This document shows, one piece after another, positions 45,185 through 55,199 of a stretch of 64,000 nucleotides of DNA. Where the stretch lies: the NCBI GenBank assembly GCA_040388535.1, contig JAZKBR010000004.1, positions 124,001-188,000 on the forward strand. Direction: 5' to 3'. Positions within the stretch are counted from its first letter, which is position 1, and the number at the start of each line of letters is the position of its first letter. The translations under genes were made by a program, and so were the position numbers. Under the pieces are notes generated by a model. It saw nothing but the letters and a program-made list of their open reading frames with translations. It searched no databases and was not told where the DNA came from. The stretch comes from Gemmatimonadota bacterium. GTDB taxonomy: Bacteria > Gemmatimonadota > Gemmatimonadetes > Gemmatimonadales > GWC2-71-9.

Positions 45185-47271
45185 CGCGCGAACTCCAGCG
45201 GCTCGGTTGCCAGTGCTGTCAGCAGAAAGGCGTAGTCGGTGGCGATTTCGCGAAGCCGATCGTAGCGACCCGATGCGCCGCCGTGCCCTGCCCCGAGGTT
45301 GGTGAGCAAGAGCAGCGGCTTGTCATCGCTACGGACGGCGCGGATGCGAGCCACATATTTGGCGGGCTCCCAGTACATCACCTGCGAGTCGTTGAGCGAC
45401 GTGCGCACCAGCATCACGGGATAGGGACCGGCCACCAGATTGGTGTACGGGCAGTAGGCACGCATCCAGGCGTACTCGTCGACGAGGTTCGGGTTTCCCC
45501 ATTCCTCGTACTCACCCACTGTGAGCGGCAGGGTCGCATCAGACATCGTGTTGAGCACGTCGACGAAGGGCACCTGACTCAGCACCGCTGCGAAGCGCGT
45601 GGGCGCCAGGTTCACTACCGCGCCCATCAGCAATCCGCCGGCGCTGCCGCCTTCGATGGCTGTGCGGTCACGAGCAACATGACCCGTCGCAGCAAGATGA
45701 TCTGCCGCGGCAAGAAAATCGGAGAACGAGTTCTTCTTGAACGCCATTCGCCCCGCGTCGTGCCACGGCTTGCCGAGCTCCCCGCCGCCACGAACGTGCG
45801 CGATTGCGACAACCACACCGCGTTCCAGCAACGAGAGTCGACCGGAGGAAAAGCTCACCGGATAGGGATAGCCGTAGGCGCCGTAACCGTGCAGCAGGCA
45901 GGGCGCGGTACCATCGCACGGCACATCAGCCCGACGCACGAGGGAGACTGGAATCCGGGTACCATCCTCAGCCAGCGCCTCGAGCCGCTCGGAAACAAAC
46001 CGACCGGCGTCGTACCCGCCGACGACTTCCTGCTGCTTGAGCAGGGTGCGCTCACGCGTCTCGAGGTCGTAGTCGTACACCGACGCCGGCGTCACCAGCG
46101 ATTGATAGCCCACGCGAACCACCGAAAGGTCCCACTCCGGATTCGTGTGCAGGTACGCTTCGAAAGCAGGCTCCGGGAACGCGATGCGATGACTGATGTC
46201 GTCACTGAGCCGATGGACCGACAACTCGGTAATGCCGCCCTCGCGCTCGCTGACGATGAGGTGAGCGGCGAAACAGTCGTGCCCTTCGATCATGACTGCG
46301 CTGCGATGCGGGATGATTTCCATGAGCGTCGCCCTGCTGACATCCGCTACCGGGGCGCGCACCAGGCGAAAGTTGCGCCCAGTGTCGTTGATGCGAAGAT
46401 AGAAATGTTCGCCGTGATGGTCGACGTCGTATTCGATCTCCGGCGCACGAGGCAGCAGTTGCCGCCAAGCGCCCAGCGGACTCGTGGCCGGGAGCACCGC
46501 GGAATCACTGGTGGTATGACTGCCGCGGTGCAGCACCAGCCACTCCCGACTCCGCGTCCGCCCTACCGACAGCGATACCGCTTCGTCCGCCTCGGCCTCG
46601 ACGAACTGGCCCTCGGCATCGCCGAGTCGATGGCGCCAGAGCTTGTCGGAACGCTTCGTGTCGGGGTCCTCAGTGACATAGAACAGGGTGGTGCCGTCGG
46701 CGGCCCACGCGACCGACGTCACGCGTTCCTGCCGCACGCCGAGATCGCGTCGCGACGCGAGTTCCATCACGAAGAGCGTGTACTGCCGGTAACCGGTGGT
46801 GTCGAGCGAGTACGCGAGCAGAGTGGCATCGTCGCTGATCGCAAAGTCGCCGAGGGCGAGGTAGGAGGTCCCGACAGCAAGCGCGTTGAGATCCAGCAGC
46901 ACCTCCTCCTCACCCGCCGTCATCGAGCCGAGCCGGCGACAGTGGATCTGGTACTGCTTCCCTTCCTCGGTCCGGCTGTAGTACCAGTGTGCTCCCCGCC
47001 TCACCGGCACGGACAGGTCGGTCTCCTTGATCCGCCCGAGCATCTCCCGATAGAGCTGTTCCTGCAGCGGTTCGGTCGGGGCCAGCACTGCCGCGGCATA
47101 CCCGTTCTCCGCTTCGAGGAGCGCCCGCACCGCAGGATCCTCACGGTCCCGGATCCAGGCGTAGTCGTCGGCGAGCGCCTCACCGTGACGAACGACCGGA
47201 TTGGGGACGCGGGCGGCGACGGGAGGAACGTTCTGACTGGGCATGCTGACTCGGTGCGTGAAAGTTGGCAT
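45181..47271 (-). CDS. ptrB: oligopeptidase B (S9A prolyl oligopeptidase family)
   Basis: 696 residues from ATG 47271 (687 from ATG 47244). A beta-propeller domain (about 75-400) is followed by the alpha/beta hydrolase domain: HGYGAYGYPYPVSFS, the nucleophile elbow EGGSAGGLLMGAV, QVPFVDVLNTM, the catalytic Asp region TSLNDSQVMYWEPAKY and His in GAGHGGASGRYD. No signal peptide, so probably cytoplasmic. Oligopeptidase B cleaves short peptides after basic residues. A 7-bp hairpin lies just before the first ATG. Confidence 0.95.
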   Translation of the reverse strand: MPTFTHRVSMPSQNVPPVAARVPNPVVRHGEALADDYAWIRDREDPAVRALLEAENGYAAAVLAPTEPLQEQLYREMLGRIKETDLSVPVRRGAHWYYSRTEEGKQYQIHCRRLGSMTAGEEEVLLDLNALAVGTSYLALGDFAISDDATLLAYSLDTTGYRQYTLFVMELASRRDLGVRQERVTSVAWAADGTTLFYVTEDPDTKRSDKLWRHRLGDAEGQFVEAEADEAVSLSVGRTRSREWLVLHRGSHTTSDSAVLPATSPLGAWRQLLPRAPEIEYDVDHHGEHFYLRINDTGRNFRLVRAPVADVSRATLMEIIPHRSAVMIEGHDCFAAHLIVSEREGGITELSVHRLSDDISHRIAFPEPAFEAYLHTNPEWDLSVVRVGYQSLVTPASVYDYDLETRERTLLKQQEVVGGYDAGRFVSERLEALAEDGTRIPVSLVRRADVPCDGTAPCLLHGYGAYGYPYPVSFSSGRLSLLERGVVVAIAHVRGGGELGKPWHDAGRMAFKKNSFSDFLAAADHLAATGHVARDRTAIEGGSAGGLLMGAVVNLAPTRFAAVLSQVPFVDVLNTMSDATLPLTVGEYEEWGNPNLVDEYAWMRAYCPYTNLVAGPYPVMLVRTSLNDSQVMYWEPAKYVARIRAVRSDDKPLLLLTNLGAGHGGASGRYDRLREIATDYAFLLTALATEPLEFAR

Positions 47272-47272
47272 T

Positions 47273-47291
47273 CGGCCCTGCCTGAGGGCCG
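47273..47291 (-). other. hairpin in the oligopeptidase B 5' region
   Basis: CGGCCCT (47273-47279), five bases, AGGGCCG (47285-47291): a perfect 7-bp inverted repeat immediately before ATG 47271. It would sequester the purine-rich stretch before that start, or lie in the leader if translation begins at 47244. Confidence 0.5.
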
Positions 47292-47392
47292 ACCGAAGAT
47301 ACTCGCTCGAAGGTTGGCCTTTGGGGGGCCCTTCCCGGCTATTTTACGGGCACCCCCGACGAGATGAGGCGCCCCTGCTCCCTGCCCACCCA

Positions 47393-47929
47393 GTGGACGG
47401 CCCCGAGGCAATCTGCCTGCGGATCGCCGGACCCGACGACGCCGATCAGATTGCAGCGATTCACACGGCGAGTTGGCGGAGCGCCTACCGGGGCATCCTC
47501 GACGAGGAGTTCCTGGATGGCCCACTCGATGGGTATTCCCGCGACCGGTGGCGAGCCTGGTTCACGCTGATCGGGGGGCCGCCGGCTCACCTGGTGCTCG
47601 CCGAGCGGCAAGGCACCCCCGTTGGCTTTCTCTGCATCGTCCACTCGGCCGGAGAATTCGGCGACCTGATTGCCAATCTGCATGTACTCCTCGACGCGCG
47701 TGGCGTGGGAATCGGGCGCCGGCTGCTCCGGGAAGCCGCCCGACTCGCCCGCGCGCAGGGACAGCGGAGCATGCACCTCTGGGTCTACTCCAGCAACACT
47801 GAGGCGATCGCCTTCTACAATCGGGAGGGGGGAGTCCCCGAATCGGAACAGCCGCACCTGGCCGCCGACGGGAAGATGCGCCCGAGCTGGCGCTATGTCT
47901 GGCCGGATGTGGAGCTGCTGCTGATGTGA
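47393..47929 (+). CDS. GNAT family N-acetyltransferase
   Basis: 178 residues from GTG 47393; the frame is open further upstream, but no ATG or GTG lies between 47271 and this codon. GNAT fold: LRIAGPDDADQIAAIHTASW, GFLCIVHS (beta4), the acetyl-CoA loop VLLDARGVGIGRRLLREAA and the C-terminal LWVYSSNTEAIAFYNREGG. The acceptor is unknown. It reads toward the tmRNA, and a shared terminator lies 9 bases after its stop. Confidence 0.88.
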   Translation: MDGPEAICLRIAGPDDADQIAAIHTASWRSAYRGILDEEFLDGPLDGYSRDRWRAWFTLIGGPPAHLVLAERQGTPVGFLCIVHSAGEFGDLIANLHVLLDARGVGIGRRLLREAARLARAQGQRSMHLWVYSSNTEAIAFYNREGGVPESEQPHLAADGKMRPSWRYVWPDVELLLM

Positions 47930-47937
47930 CGAACGCG

Positions 47938-47966
47938 AAAGGCCCCCGGAGTACCGGGGGCCTTTC
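47938..47966. terminator. bidirectional intrinsic terminator between GNAT gene and ssrA
   Basis: GGCCCCCGG (47941-47949), loop AGTA, CCGGGGGCC (47954-47962), flanked by AAA on the left and TTT on the right. A 9-bp GC stem extended by A-T pairs with a short T run in both directions, so it can stop the GNAT transcript and the converging tmRNA transcript. Confidence 0.85.
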
Positions 47967-47982
47967 GGTTGGTGTCTGACAG

Positions 47983-48343
47983 TGGAGGCGCAGGGAATCG
48001 AACCCTGGTCCGAATAAGCGTCCGGGACCGCGTCTACGTGCGTAGGTATCGCTCTTCACTTGGCGCCGGGCCGGTGCGATACCAACCGATCCGACGTTGA
48101 TCTCCTAAGTTCTCGTTTCCGACGGCGGAGCGACGTCAGTCACCAGCCCGGATTTGCGATCCGATGCCGACGCCCCGGGCGGGCTTCGAACAACGGAGGT
48201 ACGTCAAGCGAGCGTTAGCTCAGCTTACGCGGCCATTGCCAGTTCAGAGTTGGCAGTTAAATCAGTCCAGAGAGTTTTACCAGCACTCAGGAGCTGGGCA
48301 CGCGGCGAAGCCTTCTACTAACCCGTCGAAGCCAGTCGCCCCC
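47983..48343 (-). ncRNA. ssrA: transfer-messenger RNA (tmRNA)
   Basis: The minus-strand transcript begins GGGGGCGACTGGCTTCGACG and ends in a T-arm GGTTCGATTCC followed by CGCCTCCA. The first seven bases (GGGGGCG) pair with CGCCTCC near the 3' end (one G-U), leaving A as discriminator; CCA is not encoded. The tag reading frame at 48254-48225 follows TTTAACT and reads ANSELAMAA then TAA. tmRNA plus SmpB rescues stalled ribosomes and marks the protein for proteolysis. One continuous piece, not a permuted two-piece tmRNA. Confidence 0.96.
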
Positions 48344-48351
48344 GTACTCGA

Positions 48352-48380
48352 AGTATAATCCGCCGCCCCTCGATTATCCA
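48352..48380 (-). promoter_or_regulatory. ssrA promoter
   Basis: On the minus strand TGGATA (48380-48375), a 17-base spacer and TATACT (48357-48352), then 8 bases to the mature tmRNA 5' end at 48343. Near-consensus sigma-70 type. The short distance implies little or no 5' trimming. Confidence 0.7.
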
Positions 48381-48409
48381 CATTCCACCACCCGGACGCG
48401 CCCGGTGGC

Positions 48410-49318
48410 CTAGTTCAGCCAGCCCTTCTTGCGGAACCAGAGCCAGATCCCCCCGGCCACGGCGACCATCAGGGCGAGCACGGCAGGATAGCCCCAGGAG
48501 GCACTGAGTTCCGGCATGTTGTGGAAGTTCATGCCGTAGACACCAACGATGAAGGTGAGCGGCAGGAAGAATGCCGAGAACACCGTCAGGACGCGCATCA
48601 CTTCGTTGGTGCGATGGGAGGCCATGGCGAGGTGGACCTGCAGCAGCAGGTTCACCTCTTCGAGCAATTGATCCGCCCAGAAGAGGTAGGCGTCGACCGA
48701 CTCGCGCAGGTCCTGAAAGAGCGGTTCGGTTCGCTCCGCCGGCGGCACCAGTTTCTGCAGGACGTTGGTGGTCTGGAAGAGAATCCGCCGGGTGAGCGAG
48801 ACCCGCCGCTTGAGGTTGTGCGCCTGCTGCAGTGAGGGCGGGTGCCCACGGCGGTCGAAGATGGCCGCTTCGAAATGGTCGAGGGTCTGTTCGTCGCGCG
48901 CCAGCGGTGCGTCGTACGAATCGAGCGTCGCATGACCGAGACCATACAGCAATGGCGTCAGGGCACAGAGCTCGGTGGCTGCAGGTGCGCCAAATCGCTC
49001 ACGCAATCGTGACACCTCATGCAACTCGACCCGATGCACCGTGATCATGAAATCGATGCGGAAGAAGACCGCGACCTTCCGCGTCAGCTCCTGGATCGTG
49101 CCAGCGTCTTCCGGGGCGGCGTCATCGTGGACGCGAAGGATGAGAAAGGTCGCGTCGCCGAGTCGCTCGTACTTGGGGAGGTGATCGGGGTCGAGACAGT
49201 CTTCGACGACGGTGGGCGGCAAGGTGTATTGCTGGGCCAGCTCCTGCAATTCCTCGCGCGTCGGGCCAACCACATCAATCCAGGTGAAGCCATCGGGACC
49301 GGCCACGCGATGATGCAC
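48410..49318 (-). CDS. corA: magnesium/cobalt transporter CorA
   Basis: 302 residues from GTG 49318. A cytosolic alpha/beta N-domain (about 1-210) and long stalk helix are followed by two C-terminal membrane helices (about 245-265 and 277-295). The selectivity signature GMNFHNMPE lies between them: GMN is intact, and MPE replaces the more common MPEL context. Pentameric Mg2+ channel. With mgtE and two CNNM genes, the window carries both main classes of Mg2+ import. It follows the dihydrouridine synthase gene by 5 bases. Confidence 0.95.
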   Translation of the reverse strand: MHHRVAGPDGFTWIDVVGPTREELQELAQQYTLPPTVVEDCLDPDHLPKYERLGDATFLILRVHDDAAPEDAGTIQELTRKVAVFFRIDFMITVHRVELHEVSRLRERFGAPAATELCALTPLLYGLGHATLDSYDAPLARDEQTLDHFEAAIFDRRGHPPSLQQAHNLKRRVSLTRRILFQTTNVLQKLVPPAERTEPLFQDLRESVDAYLFWADQLLEEVNLLLQVHLAMASHRTNEVMRVLTVFSAFFLPLTFIVGVYGMNFHNMPELSASWGYPAVLALMVAVAGGIWLWFRKKGWLN

Positions 49319-49323
49319 GTGCG

Positions 49324-50313
49324 CTACGCCGCCTCGACCAGCGACTCGCGCTCGAGGTAGTCGGCGAAGATCCGTTCCGCTTCAACCATCGAGGTCACGT
49401 GGAAGAGCCGGCCACGCAATGTGCTCGAGGCGTGCAGCCCCTTGGTGTACCAGCCGAAATGCTTGCGGAACTCGATGACCGTGTGCGGGGTATCCCCCTG
49501 CAATTCGATCGCGAGATGGGCGTGTTCCAGGGCGATGGCCAGTCGCTCAGTCGCCGTCGGTGCGGCTGGCTTCGGCAGCCCGTTGAGCAGAGCGCGGGCA
49601 TCGCGGAAGAGCCAGGGATTGCCGAAGGAGCCACGCCCGATCATGACGCCGGCGCATCCGGTATGCTCGCGCATCCGCAGCGCATCCTCGGCCGTCACGA
49701 CATCACCGTTGCCGATCACCGGGATATCGAGTGCCTCGACGCACATCGCGATGTCGTCCCAGTTCGCCTTGCCGCTGAACATCTGGGTACGCGTGCGACC
49801 GTGCAGGGTGAAGACCGCCGCACCGGCGTCCTGCATCCGCAACGCGATGCCGACCGGGTTGCGTGAATCGTCCGACCAGCCGCTGCGGGTCTTCACCGTG
49901 ACAGGCAGATGCGTCGCGGCCACACAGGCGCGGATGATCCGGTCGACCAGGTCCATGTCCCTGAGGCAGCCGCTGCCGCCGTTCCGCTGGACGACCTTCT
50001 TGACCGGGCAGCCGAAATTGATGTCGATGAAATCCGGAGCGTAGTGCTCGGTCACGAGCGCAGTGGCCTCGGCCATGGCATCGACGTGAGAGCCGTAGAT
50101 CTGGATCCCGATCGGCCGTTCCACCTCGTCGAACTCGCACCCCTCGAGCGTCTTCGAGATCCGGCGACGAATGGCCTCCGAGTTGAGGAACTCGGTCAGC
50201 ACGACGTCGGCCCCCATCCGGCGGGAAATCCGCCGGAAGGGGGGTTCGGATACCCCGGCCATGGGGGCAAGGAAGAGCGGGACCGGCGAGCCGGTCCGAT
50301 AGGGGAACTGCAT
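49324..50313 (-). CDS. dusB: tRNA-dihydrouridine synthase (DusB-like)
   Basis: 329 residues from ATG 50313. FMN TIM barrel: FLAPMAGVSEPPFRRISR, TEFLNSEAIRR, PIGIQIYGS, INFGCPVKKVVQRNGGSG (catalytic Cys), VTVKTRSGW, LHGRTRTQMFSG, VIGNGDVVTAEDA and VMIGRGSFGNPW. Reduces uridine in tRNA D-loops. DusB is the likely subgroup; exact target positions cannot be read from the sequence. Divergent from the PTS gene over 148 bases. Confidence 0.93.
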   Translation of the reverse strand: MQFPYRTGSPVPLFLAPMAGVSEPPFRRISRRMGADVVLTEFLNSEAIRRRISKTLEGCEFDEVERPIGIQIYGSHVDAMAEATALVTEHYAPDFIDINFGCPVKKVVQRNGGSGCLRDMDLVDRIIRACVAATHLPVTVKTRSGWSDDSRNPVGIALRMQDAGAAVFTLHGRTRTQMFSGKANWDDIAMCVEALDIPVIGNGDVVTAEDALRMREHTGCAGVMIGRGSFGNPWLFRDARALLNGLPKPAAPTATERLAIALEHAHLAIELQGDTPHTVIEFRKHFGWYTKGLHASSTLRGRLFHVTSMVEAERIFADYLERESLVEAA

Positions 50314-50424
50314 GCCGGCAAATCTAGCGGGTGGGGGGCGACCATTGGCAGGCCCCGCCCAGAGCGCCGGGGCCGACCGCGCCCCGGCAGCGACGCCATC
50401 CGCCCCGTTGCACCGGGGCTCGCG

Positions 50425-50453
50425 TTGAACGCATGTCGGTCCGGGGTTACCGT
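50425..50453 (+). promoter_or_regulatory. putative promoter of PTS IIA gene, near-leaderless
   Basis: TTGAAC (50425-50430), 17-base spacer, TACCGT (50448-50453), then 8 bases to ATG 50462. No ribosome-binding site is seen before this ATG. The remainder of the gap back to 50314 is GC-rich with no other feature that I could identify. Confidence 0.35.
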
Positions 50454-50461
50454 TCCCGCCC

Positions 50462-50914
50462 ATGCAACTCCTCCCTCGCTTCTCCGCCGACGCTATCGAC
50501 CTCGACCTGGCCGCCAACAGCAAGGAGGACGTCCTAGCCGCGATGGTTGCCCTGCTCCGGGTCGACGAGGAATCGTCCGACGTCCTTCGCCGGATGCTGC
50601 AACGCCGCGAACAGCTCGGCTCGACCGGAGTGGGCCGCGGCATCGCGATTCCCCACTGCCGTTCGCTGGTGGTGCCGCAGCTGCGGATGGCCTACGGTCG
50701 GATCCCGGGCGGGCTGAACTACGATGCGATCGACGGCAAGCCGGTGCACCACGTCTTCCTGATCGTGGCGCCACCCGTGGAAGTCTCGAACGACTATCTG
50801 CCGGTGCTGGGCCGACTGGCCCAGTTTGCGAAGGATCCCGAAGTACCGGAGCGGCTGGCCGCACTCACCTCCCCGGCAGAGTTCTTCACCTTGCTCGAAT
50901 CGAAAGGGTCCTGA
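50462..50914 (+). CDS. PTS IIA component, PtsN-like
   Basis: 150 residues of the fructose/nitrogen-type EIIA fold: KEDVLAAMVALLR, LQRREQLGSTGVGRGIAIPHCRS with the phospho-acceptor His65, and VFLIVAPPVEVSNDYLPVLG. No EIIB or EIIC is encoded nearby, so a regulatory PtsN-like role is more likely than sugar uptake. It ends one base before the convergent guaA stop. Confidence 0.9.
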   Translation: MQLLPRFSADAIDLDLAANSKEDVLAAMVALLRVDEESSDVLRRMLQRREQLGSTGVGRGIAIPHCRSLVVPQLRMAYGRIPGGLNYDAIDGKPVHHVFLIVAPPVEVSNDYLPVLGRLAQFAKDPEVPERLAALTSPAEFFTLLESKGS

Positions 50915-52468
50915 CTACTCCCACTCGATCGTCGCGGGTGGCTTGCTGCTGATGTCATAGACCACGCGATTCACCCCGCTCACTTCGTTGGCGATCCGGT
51001 TGGAAATCACCGCGAGGACATCGTGCGGGAACGGGAACCAGTCCGCCGTCATCCCGTCGCGTGAGGTGACCGCCCGCAGGCCAATCGTCTGATCGTAGCT
51101 CCGGAAATCTCCCTGCACACCAACCGAGCGGATCGGCAGCAGCACGGCGAAAGCCTGCCAGATCGCATCATAGAGCCCGGCCTCGCGGATCTCCTCGATG
51201 AAGATGGCATCGGCCTTCCGCAGCAGGTCGAGCTGCGATGCCGTGACCTCTCCCAGAATGCGGATCGCCAGCCCCGGCCCTGGGAAGGGGTGCCGACCGA
51301 CCATTTCTTCCGGAAGCCCGAGTTCGCGGCCGACTTGCCGGACCTCGTCCTTGAAGAGTTCACGCAGCGGCTCGATCAGCTTGAACGGCAGCCGCTCCGG
51401 CAAGCCACCCACATTGTGGTGCGTCTTGATCGTCACCGACGGGCCGCCCGTTGGCGAGAACGATTCGATGACGTCGGGATACAGCGTTCCCTGCACCAGG
51501 AAGCCGATGTTGTCACCGACGGCCTTCGCTTCCTGTTCGAACACGTCGATGAAGCGATGCCCGATGAGCTTCCGCTTGGTTTCCGGATCGGTCACTCCAG
51601 CGAGGTCCGAGAGGAATTCCTTTGAGGCATCCACCGTTCGCAGATCGATGCCAAGATTTCGTCGGAAGGTCTGCTCGACCTGCTCGCGCTCGTTGAGCCG
51701 CAGCAGGCCATGATCGACGAAGATGCACGTCAGGCGATCGCCCACGGCACGGTGCACCAGTGCCGCGGCGACCGATGAGTCGACCCCACCCGACAGTCCG
51801 CAGATGACGCGTGTGGTGGGCCCGACCAATTCGCGGATCCGCGCCACTTCGCTCTCGACGAAATGCTCGGGCGTCCAGTCTGGCGAGCACCCACAGATCT
51901 CGAAGAGAAAGTTGCCGAGGATCTCGCCGCCACGTGGCGTGTGCGCGACTTCGGGATGGAACTGCACCGCATGTAGCGGGAGCGTGTCATGCTCGATGGC
52001 CGCGATCGGCGAGTTCTCGCTCGACGCGGTCACGTGCCACCCCGGCGGCGCCGTGTTCACGTGATCGCCGTGGCTCATCCAGACCGGCGTCGTGCCGCCC
52101 GATGTGAAGCCCAGGAAGAGAGTGCCACCCTCGACCTTCACATCCGCGCGCCCGTATTCGCGGCGAGAGGCACTCACGACGCTGCCCCCCGAGAGATGCG
52201 CCAGCAGCTGCATCCCGTAGCAGAGGCCGAGCACCGGTGGACCGAGGGTCAGCAGATCGGGATGCGCCGTCGGCACGCCATCGCCATACACCGAATTGGG
52301 ACCACCGGAGAGAATGATCCCTTTCGGCTTCCAGGCACGGATCCAGTCGATGTCGCGCGACGGTGGATGGATCTCGCAATAGACGCGCTGCTCACGCACC
52401 CGGCGGGCGATGAGCTGGGTGTATTGCGAACCGAAGTCGATGATCAGGATTCCGTCGGGGTGACTCAC
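50915..52468 (-). CDS. guaA: GMP synthase (glutamine-hydrolysing)
   Basis: 517 residues. N-terminal class I glutaminase with Cys83 in [11 protein letters not shown] and His/Glu in [14 protein letters not shown]-pyrophosphatase domain with [17 protein letters not shown]-terminal dimer domain ending in KPPATIEWE. Converts XMP to GMP. Complements the purine genes elsewhere in the window, although guaB is not here. Its ATG overlaps the lysA stop by 4 bases. Confidence 0.98.
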   Translation of the reverse strand: MSHPDGILIIDFGSQYTQLIARRVREQRVYCEIHPPSRDIDWIRAWKPKGIILSGGPNSVYGDGVPTAHPDLLTLGPPVLGLCYGMQLLAHLSGGSVVSASRREYGRADVKVEGGTLFLGFTSGGTTPVWMSHGDHVNTAPPGWHVTASSENSPIAAIEHDTLPLHAVQFHPEVAHTPRGGEILGNFLFEICGCSPDWTPEHFVESEVARIRELVGPTTRVICGLSGGVDSSVAAALVHRAVGDRLTCIFVDHGLLRLNEREQVEQTFRRNLGIDLRTVDASKEFLSDLAGVTDPETKRKLIGHRFIDVFEQEAKAVGDNIGFLVQGTLYPDVIESFSPTGGPSVTIKTHHNVGGLPERLPFKLIEPLRELFKDEVRQVGRELGLPEEMVGRHPFPGPGLAIRILGEVTASQLDLLRKADAIFIEEIREAGLYDAIWQAFAVLLPIRSVGVQGDFRSYDQTIGLRAVTSRDGMTADWFPFPHDVLAVISNRIANEVSGVNRVVYDISSKPPATIEWE

Positions 52469-53766
52469 GGGGACTCGTCGGCAAAAGGGTCGGCCACTTC
52501 ATCGTGGAACAGGGCGGTCAGTCGCTCGCGGGGCTTCACCACCGCCCAGCGTCCTTCGTCCACCAGCACCTCGGCGGCGCGCGCGCGACTGTTGTAATTG
52601 GAGCTCATCACGAAACCGTAGGCCCCTGCGCCAAGCACGGCGAGCAGATCGCCGGCAACCACCGGCGGCAGGTCGCGCTCGAGGGCGAGGAAATCGCCGG
52701 TTTCGCAGACGGGGCCGACAACATCCATCGCAACAGGCGACTCGCGCGACTCCTCGACGGTGAGGATGTCGTGCCAGGCCTTGTAGAGCGATGGCCGCAG
52801 GAGGTCGTTCATCCCGGCATCTACGATGGCGATCTCGCGTCCTCCAGAATGCTTGCGGTGCACCACGCGGGTGAGCAGGACCCCGGCATTGCCGACCAGA
52901 TAGCGGCCGGGTTCGACGCCAACGGTGCAGCCGCTCTCGGCGAGTCGATCGCGCAAGGGCGCCAGCCATTCCGCCGGGCTCAAGGGACGCTCATCGTGAT
53001 ACCGGATTCCAAGTCCACCACCGATGTCGAGCACTTCGGGCGCGTGGCCGGCAGCCCGGACCCGATCGAGCAACTGGAGCAGTCGATCGAGCCCGGCCTC
53101 GTACGGGGCGGCATCCAGCAGCTGCGACCCGAGGTGCATCGCGACGGCGCCGAGGTGGAGTCCCGGCGTCTCCTCGAGGACGGCGAGTGCTTCACCAAGC
53201 TGGTCAGTGGCGATGCCGAACTTGACCCCGCCCTTGCCGGTGGAGATGTACGGATGGGTGTTCGCCGTAACATCCGGATTGAACCGAATTCCCACCGATA
53301 CCTTCGCGCCCCGAAGATCGGCCAGCAGCCCAAGCCGGCGCAGTTCGGCAAGCGACTCGACATTGATGTGGCCGACGCCTGCGGCCATCGCTGCCATCAG
53401 CTCTTCGTCGGTCTTCCCGACGCCACTGAATATCACGCGTTCCGCGGGAATGCCTGCGGCAAGGGCGCGCAGCAGTTCCCCGCCCGAGACAATATCCGCG
53501 CCGGCGCCGAGCTTTCCGAGCAGGCGCAACACGGCGAGGTTCGAATTCGCCTTGACGGCGTAGCAGATCCGGTGCGGCAGGGTGCCGAACGCAGCATCGA
53601 GCGCGTGGTATCGCCCAACTATCGTCGGCGCATCGTAGCAGTAGGCCGGCGTGCCAACCTGCTCGGCGATCTCCGCCAGCGGCACCCCGCTCATTGCGAG
53701 GGCACCGTCGGCCAGCCTCGAGAGGCCGGCCTCCGCGAGGCGCGGGTCTAGTACGCCTTGGCCCAC
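52465..53766 (-). CDS. lysA: diaminopimelate decarboxylase
   Basis: 433 residues from GTG 53766, overlapping proS by 19 bases; ATG 53694 would trim 24 residues. Fold-III PLP enzyme with Lys72 in [56 protein letters not shown] and [14 protein letters not shown]. Makes lysine from meso-DAP; DAP is also the cell-wall cross-linker expected with the Mre/PBP2 genes upstream. Confidence 0.97.
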   Translation of the reverse strand: MGQGVLDPRLAEAGLSRLADGALAMSGVPLAEIAEQVGTPAYCYDAPTIVGRYHALDAAFGTLPHRICYAVKANSNLAVLRLLGKLGAGADIVSGGELLRALAAGIPAERVIFSGVGKTDEELMAAMAAGVGHINVESLAELRRLGLLADLRGAKVSVGIRFNPDVTANTHPYISTGKGGVKFGIATDQLGEALAVLEETPGLHLGAVAMHLGSQLLDAAPYEAGLDRLLQLLDRVRAAGHAPEVLDIGGGLGIRYHDERPLSPAEWLAPLRDRLAESGCTVGVEPGRYLVGNAGVLLTRVVHRKHSGGREIAIVDAGMNDLLRPSLYKAWHDILTVEESRESPVAMDVVGPVCETGDFLALERDLPPVVAGDLLAVLGAGAYGFVMSSNYNSRARAAEVLVDEGRWAVVKPRERLTALFHDEVADPFADESP

Positions 53767-55196
53767 AACGCCTCGACCGTGGCGGGCCGCCCGGTCCAGA
53801 TACAGGTGGTCGGCGCCTCGGCGCTCCGGAACTCTGCATCAGGCAGATTCCGGATTGTCGCCTTGGTCTGCTCCTTGATTTCGGCCTCAACCGCGGGATC
53901 GCCGCACCAACCCGCATAGACGAACCCCTTGTCGGCAGCAATCCAGTCGATGAATTCCTGCTTCGACTTCGGGTTGCGCAGGGTCGCCGCTTCACGTCGC
54001 GCCACGGCGGCATCGAACAGCGCCTGCTGCATCGTTTCCATCTCGGCCTTGAGACGCTCGACGATCCCTGCCTGAGGAATCGGCTCCTTGCCGCCGGTAC
54101 GCCGGGCCAGCATCGCGCTCCCATTGGCGAGATCGCGAGGGCCGAGTTCCAGCCGGAGCGGGACGCCGCGCGATTCCCACTCGTAATACTTGGCTCCCGG
54201 CTTCATCCCTTCGCGCTTGTCGCAGTTGGCGCGAATGCCGCCGGCGCGGAGCTCGGCCACCAGGCGGTCGGTCGCGGCAAACACTTCGTCGCGCTCGGTG
54301 TCGGTCTTCCAGATCGGCACGATCATCACCTGCCACTGGGCAAGGCGCGGCGGGCAGACCATTCCGGAGTCGTCGCCATGCACCATGATCAGACCACCGA
54401 TCATCCGGGTCGACACACCCCACGACGTATTCCAGACGTGATCGAGACCGCCATCGGCCGTCTGATACTTCACATCAAACGCCTTGGCGAAGTTCTGGCC
54501 CAGGTTGTGAGAGGTCCCGGCCTGCAGCGCCTTGTTGTCCTGCATCATCGCTTCGAGCGAATAGGTGCGGAGTGCACCGGCGAAGCGCTCGCTATCGGTC
54601 TTGCGACCCGTGACCACCGGCATCGCCATCCACTCTTCCATGAACTTGCGATAGAGCCCGAGAATCATCAGCGTCTCGGTCTCGGCCTCGGTTTCGCTCG
54701 AGTGCGCCGTGTGCCCCTCCTGCCAGAGGAACTCGGTCGTGCGCAGGAAGAGTCGCGTCCGCATTTCCCAGCGCACGACGTTGGCCCACTGGTTGATCAG
54801 CAGCGGGAGGTCACGCCAGCTCTGGATCCACTTCGAGAACATCGCGTAGATGATGGTCTCGGACGTGGGCCGGACGACCAACGGCTCTTCCAGTTCCTTG
54901 CCGCCGCCGTGGGTCACCACGGCAACCTCTGGCGCGAAGCCCTCCACGTGCTCCGCTTCCTTCGAGAGGAAGCTCTGCGGAATGAAGAGCGGGAAGTAGG
55001 CGTTCTGGTGACCCGTCGCCTTGAACATGTCATCGAGAGCGCGCTGCATGTTCTCCCAGATGGCATAGCCATTCGGGCGAATCACCATGCAGCCGCGCAC
55101 CGGGGAGTAGTCCGCGAGCTCGGCCTTCATGATCAGGTCGTTGTACCAGGCGGAGAAGTCCTGGGCCCGCGTGGTAATTGCTTTCGACTCGGCCAT
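53748..55196 (-). CDS. proS: prolyl-tRNA synthetase, eukaryote/archaeal-like form
   Basis: 482 residues, the short class II type without the bacterial editing insertion: motif 2 [59 protein letters not shown], and a C-terminal zinc-type domain ending in a tyrosine (AKAY), as in Thermus-like ProS. The longer bacterial type inserts about 180 residues between motifs 2 and 3, which are absent. Four bases separate it from hisS. Confidence 0.97.
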   Translation of the reverse strand: MAESKAITTRAQDFSAWYNDLIMKAELADYSPVRGCMVIRPNGYAIWENMQRALDDMFKATGHQNAYFPLFIPQSFLSKEAEHVEGFAPEVAVVTHGGGKELEEPLVVRPTSETIIYAMFSKWIQSWRDLPLLINQWANVVRWEMRTRLFLRTTEFLWQEGHTAHSSETEAETETLMILGLYRKFMEEWMAMPVVTGRKTDSERFAGALRTYSLEAMMQDNKALQAGTSHNLGQNFAKAFDVKYQTADGGLDHVWNTSWGVSTRMIGGLIMVHGDDSGMVCPPRLAQWQVMIVPIWKTDTERDEVFAATDRLVAELRAGGIRANCDKREGMKPGAKYYEWESRGVPLRLELGPRDLANGSAMLARRTGGKEPIPQAGIVERLKAEMETMQQALFDAAVARREAATLRNPKSKQEFIDWIAADKGFVYAGWCGDPAVEAEIKEQTKATIRNLPDAEFRSAEAPTTCIWTGRPATVEALWAKAY

Positions 55197-55199
55197 CGG

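Noticed and set aside
45283-47367. A 694-codon plus-strand frame opposite oligopeptidase B
   Set aside because: It mirrors the peptidase gene, whose full catalytic triad is intact on the minus strand. No motif or ribosome site supports it.
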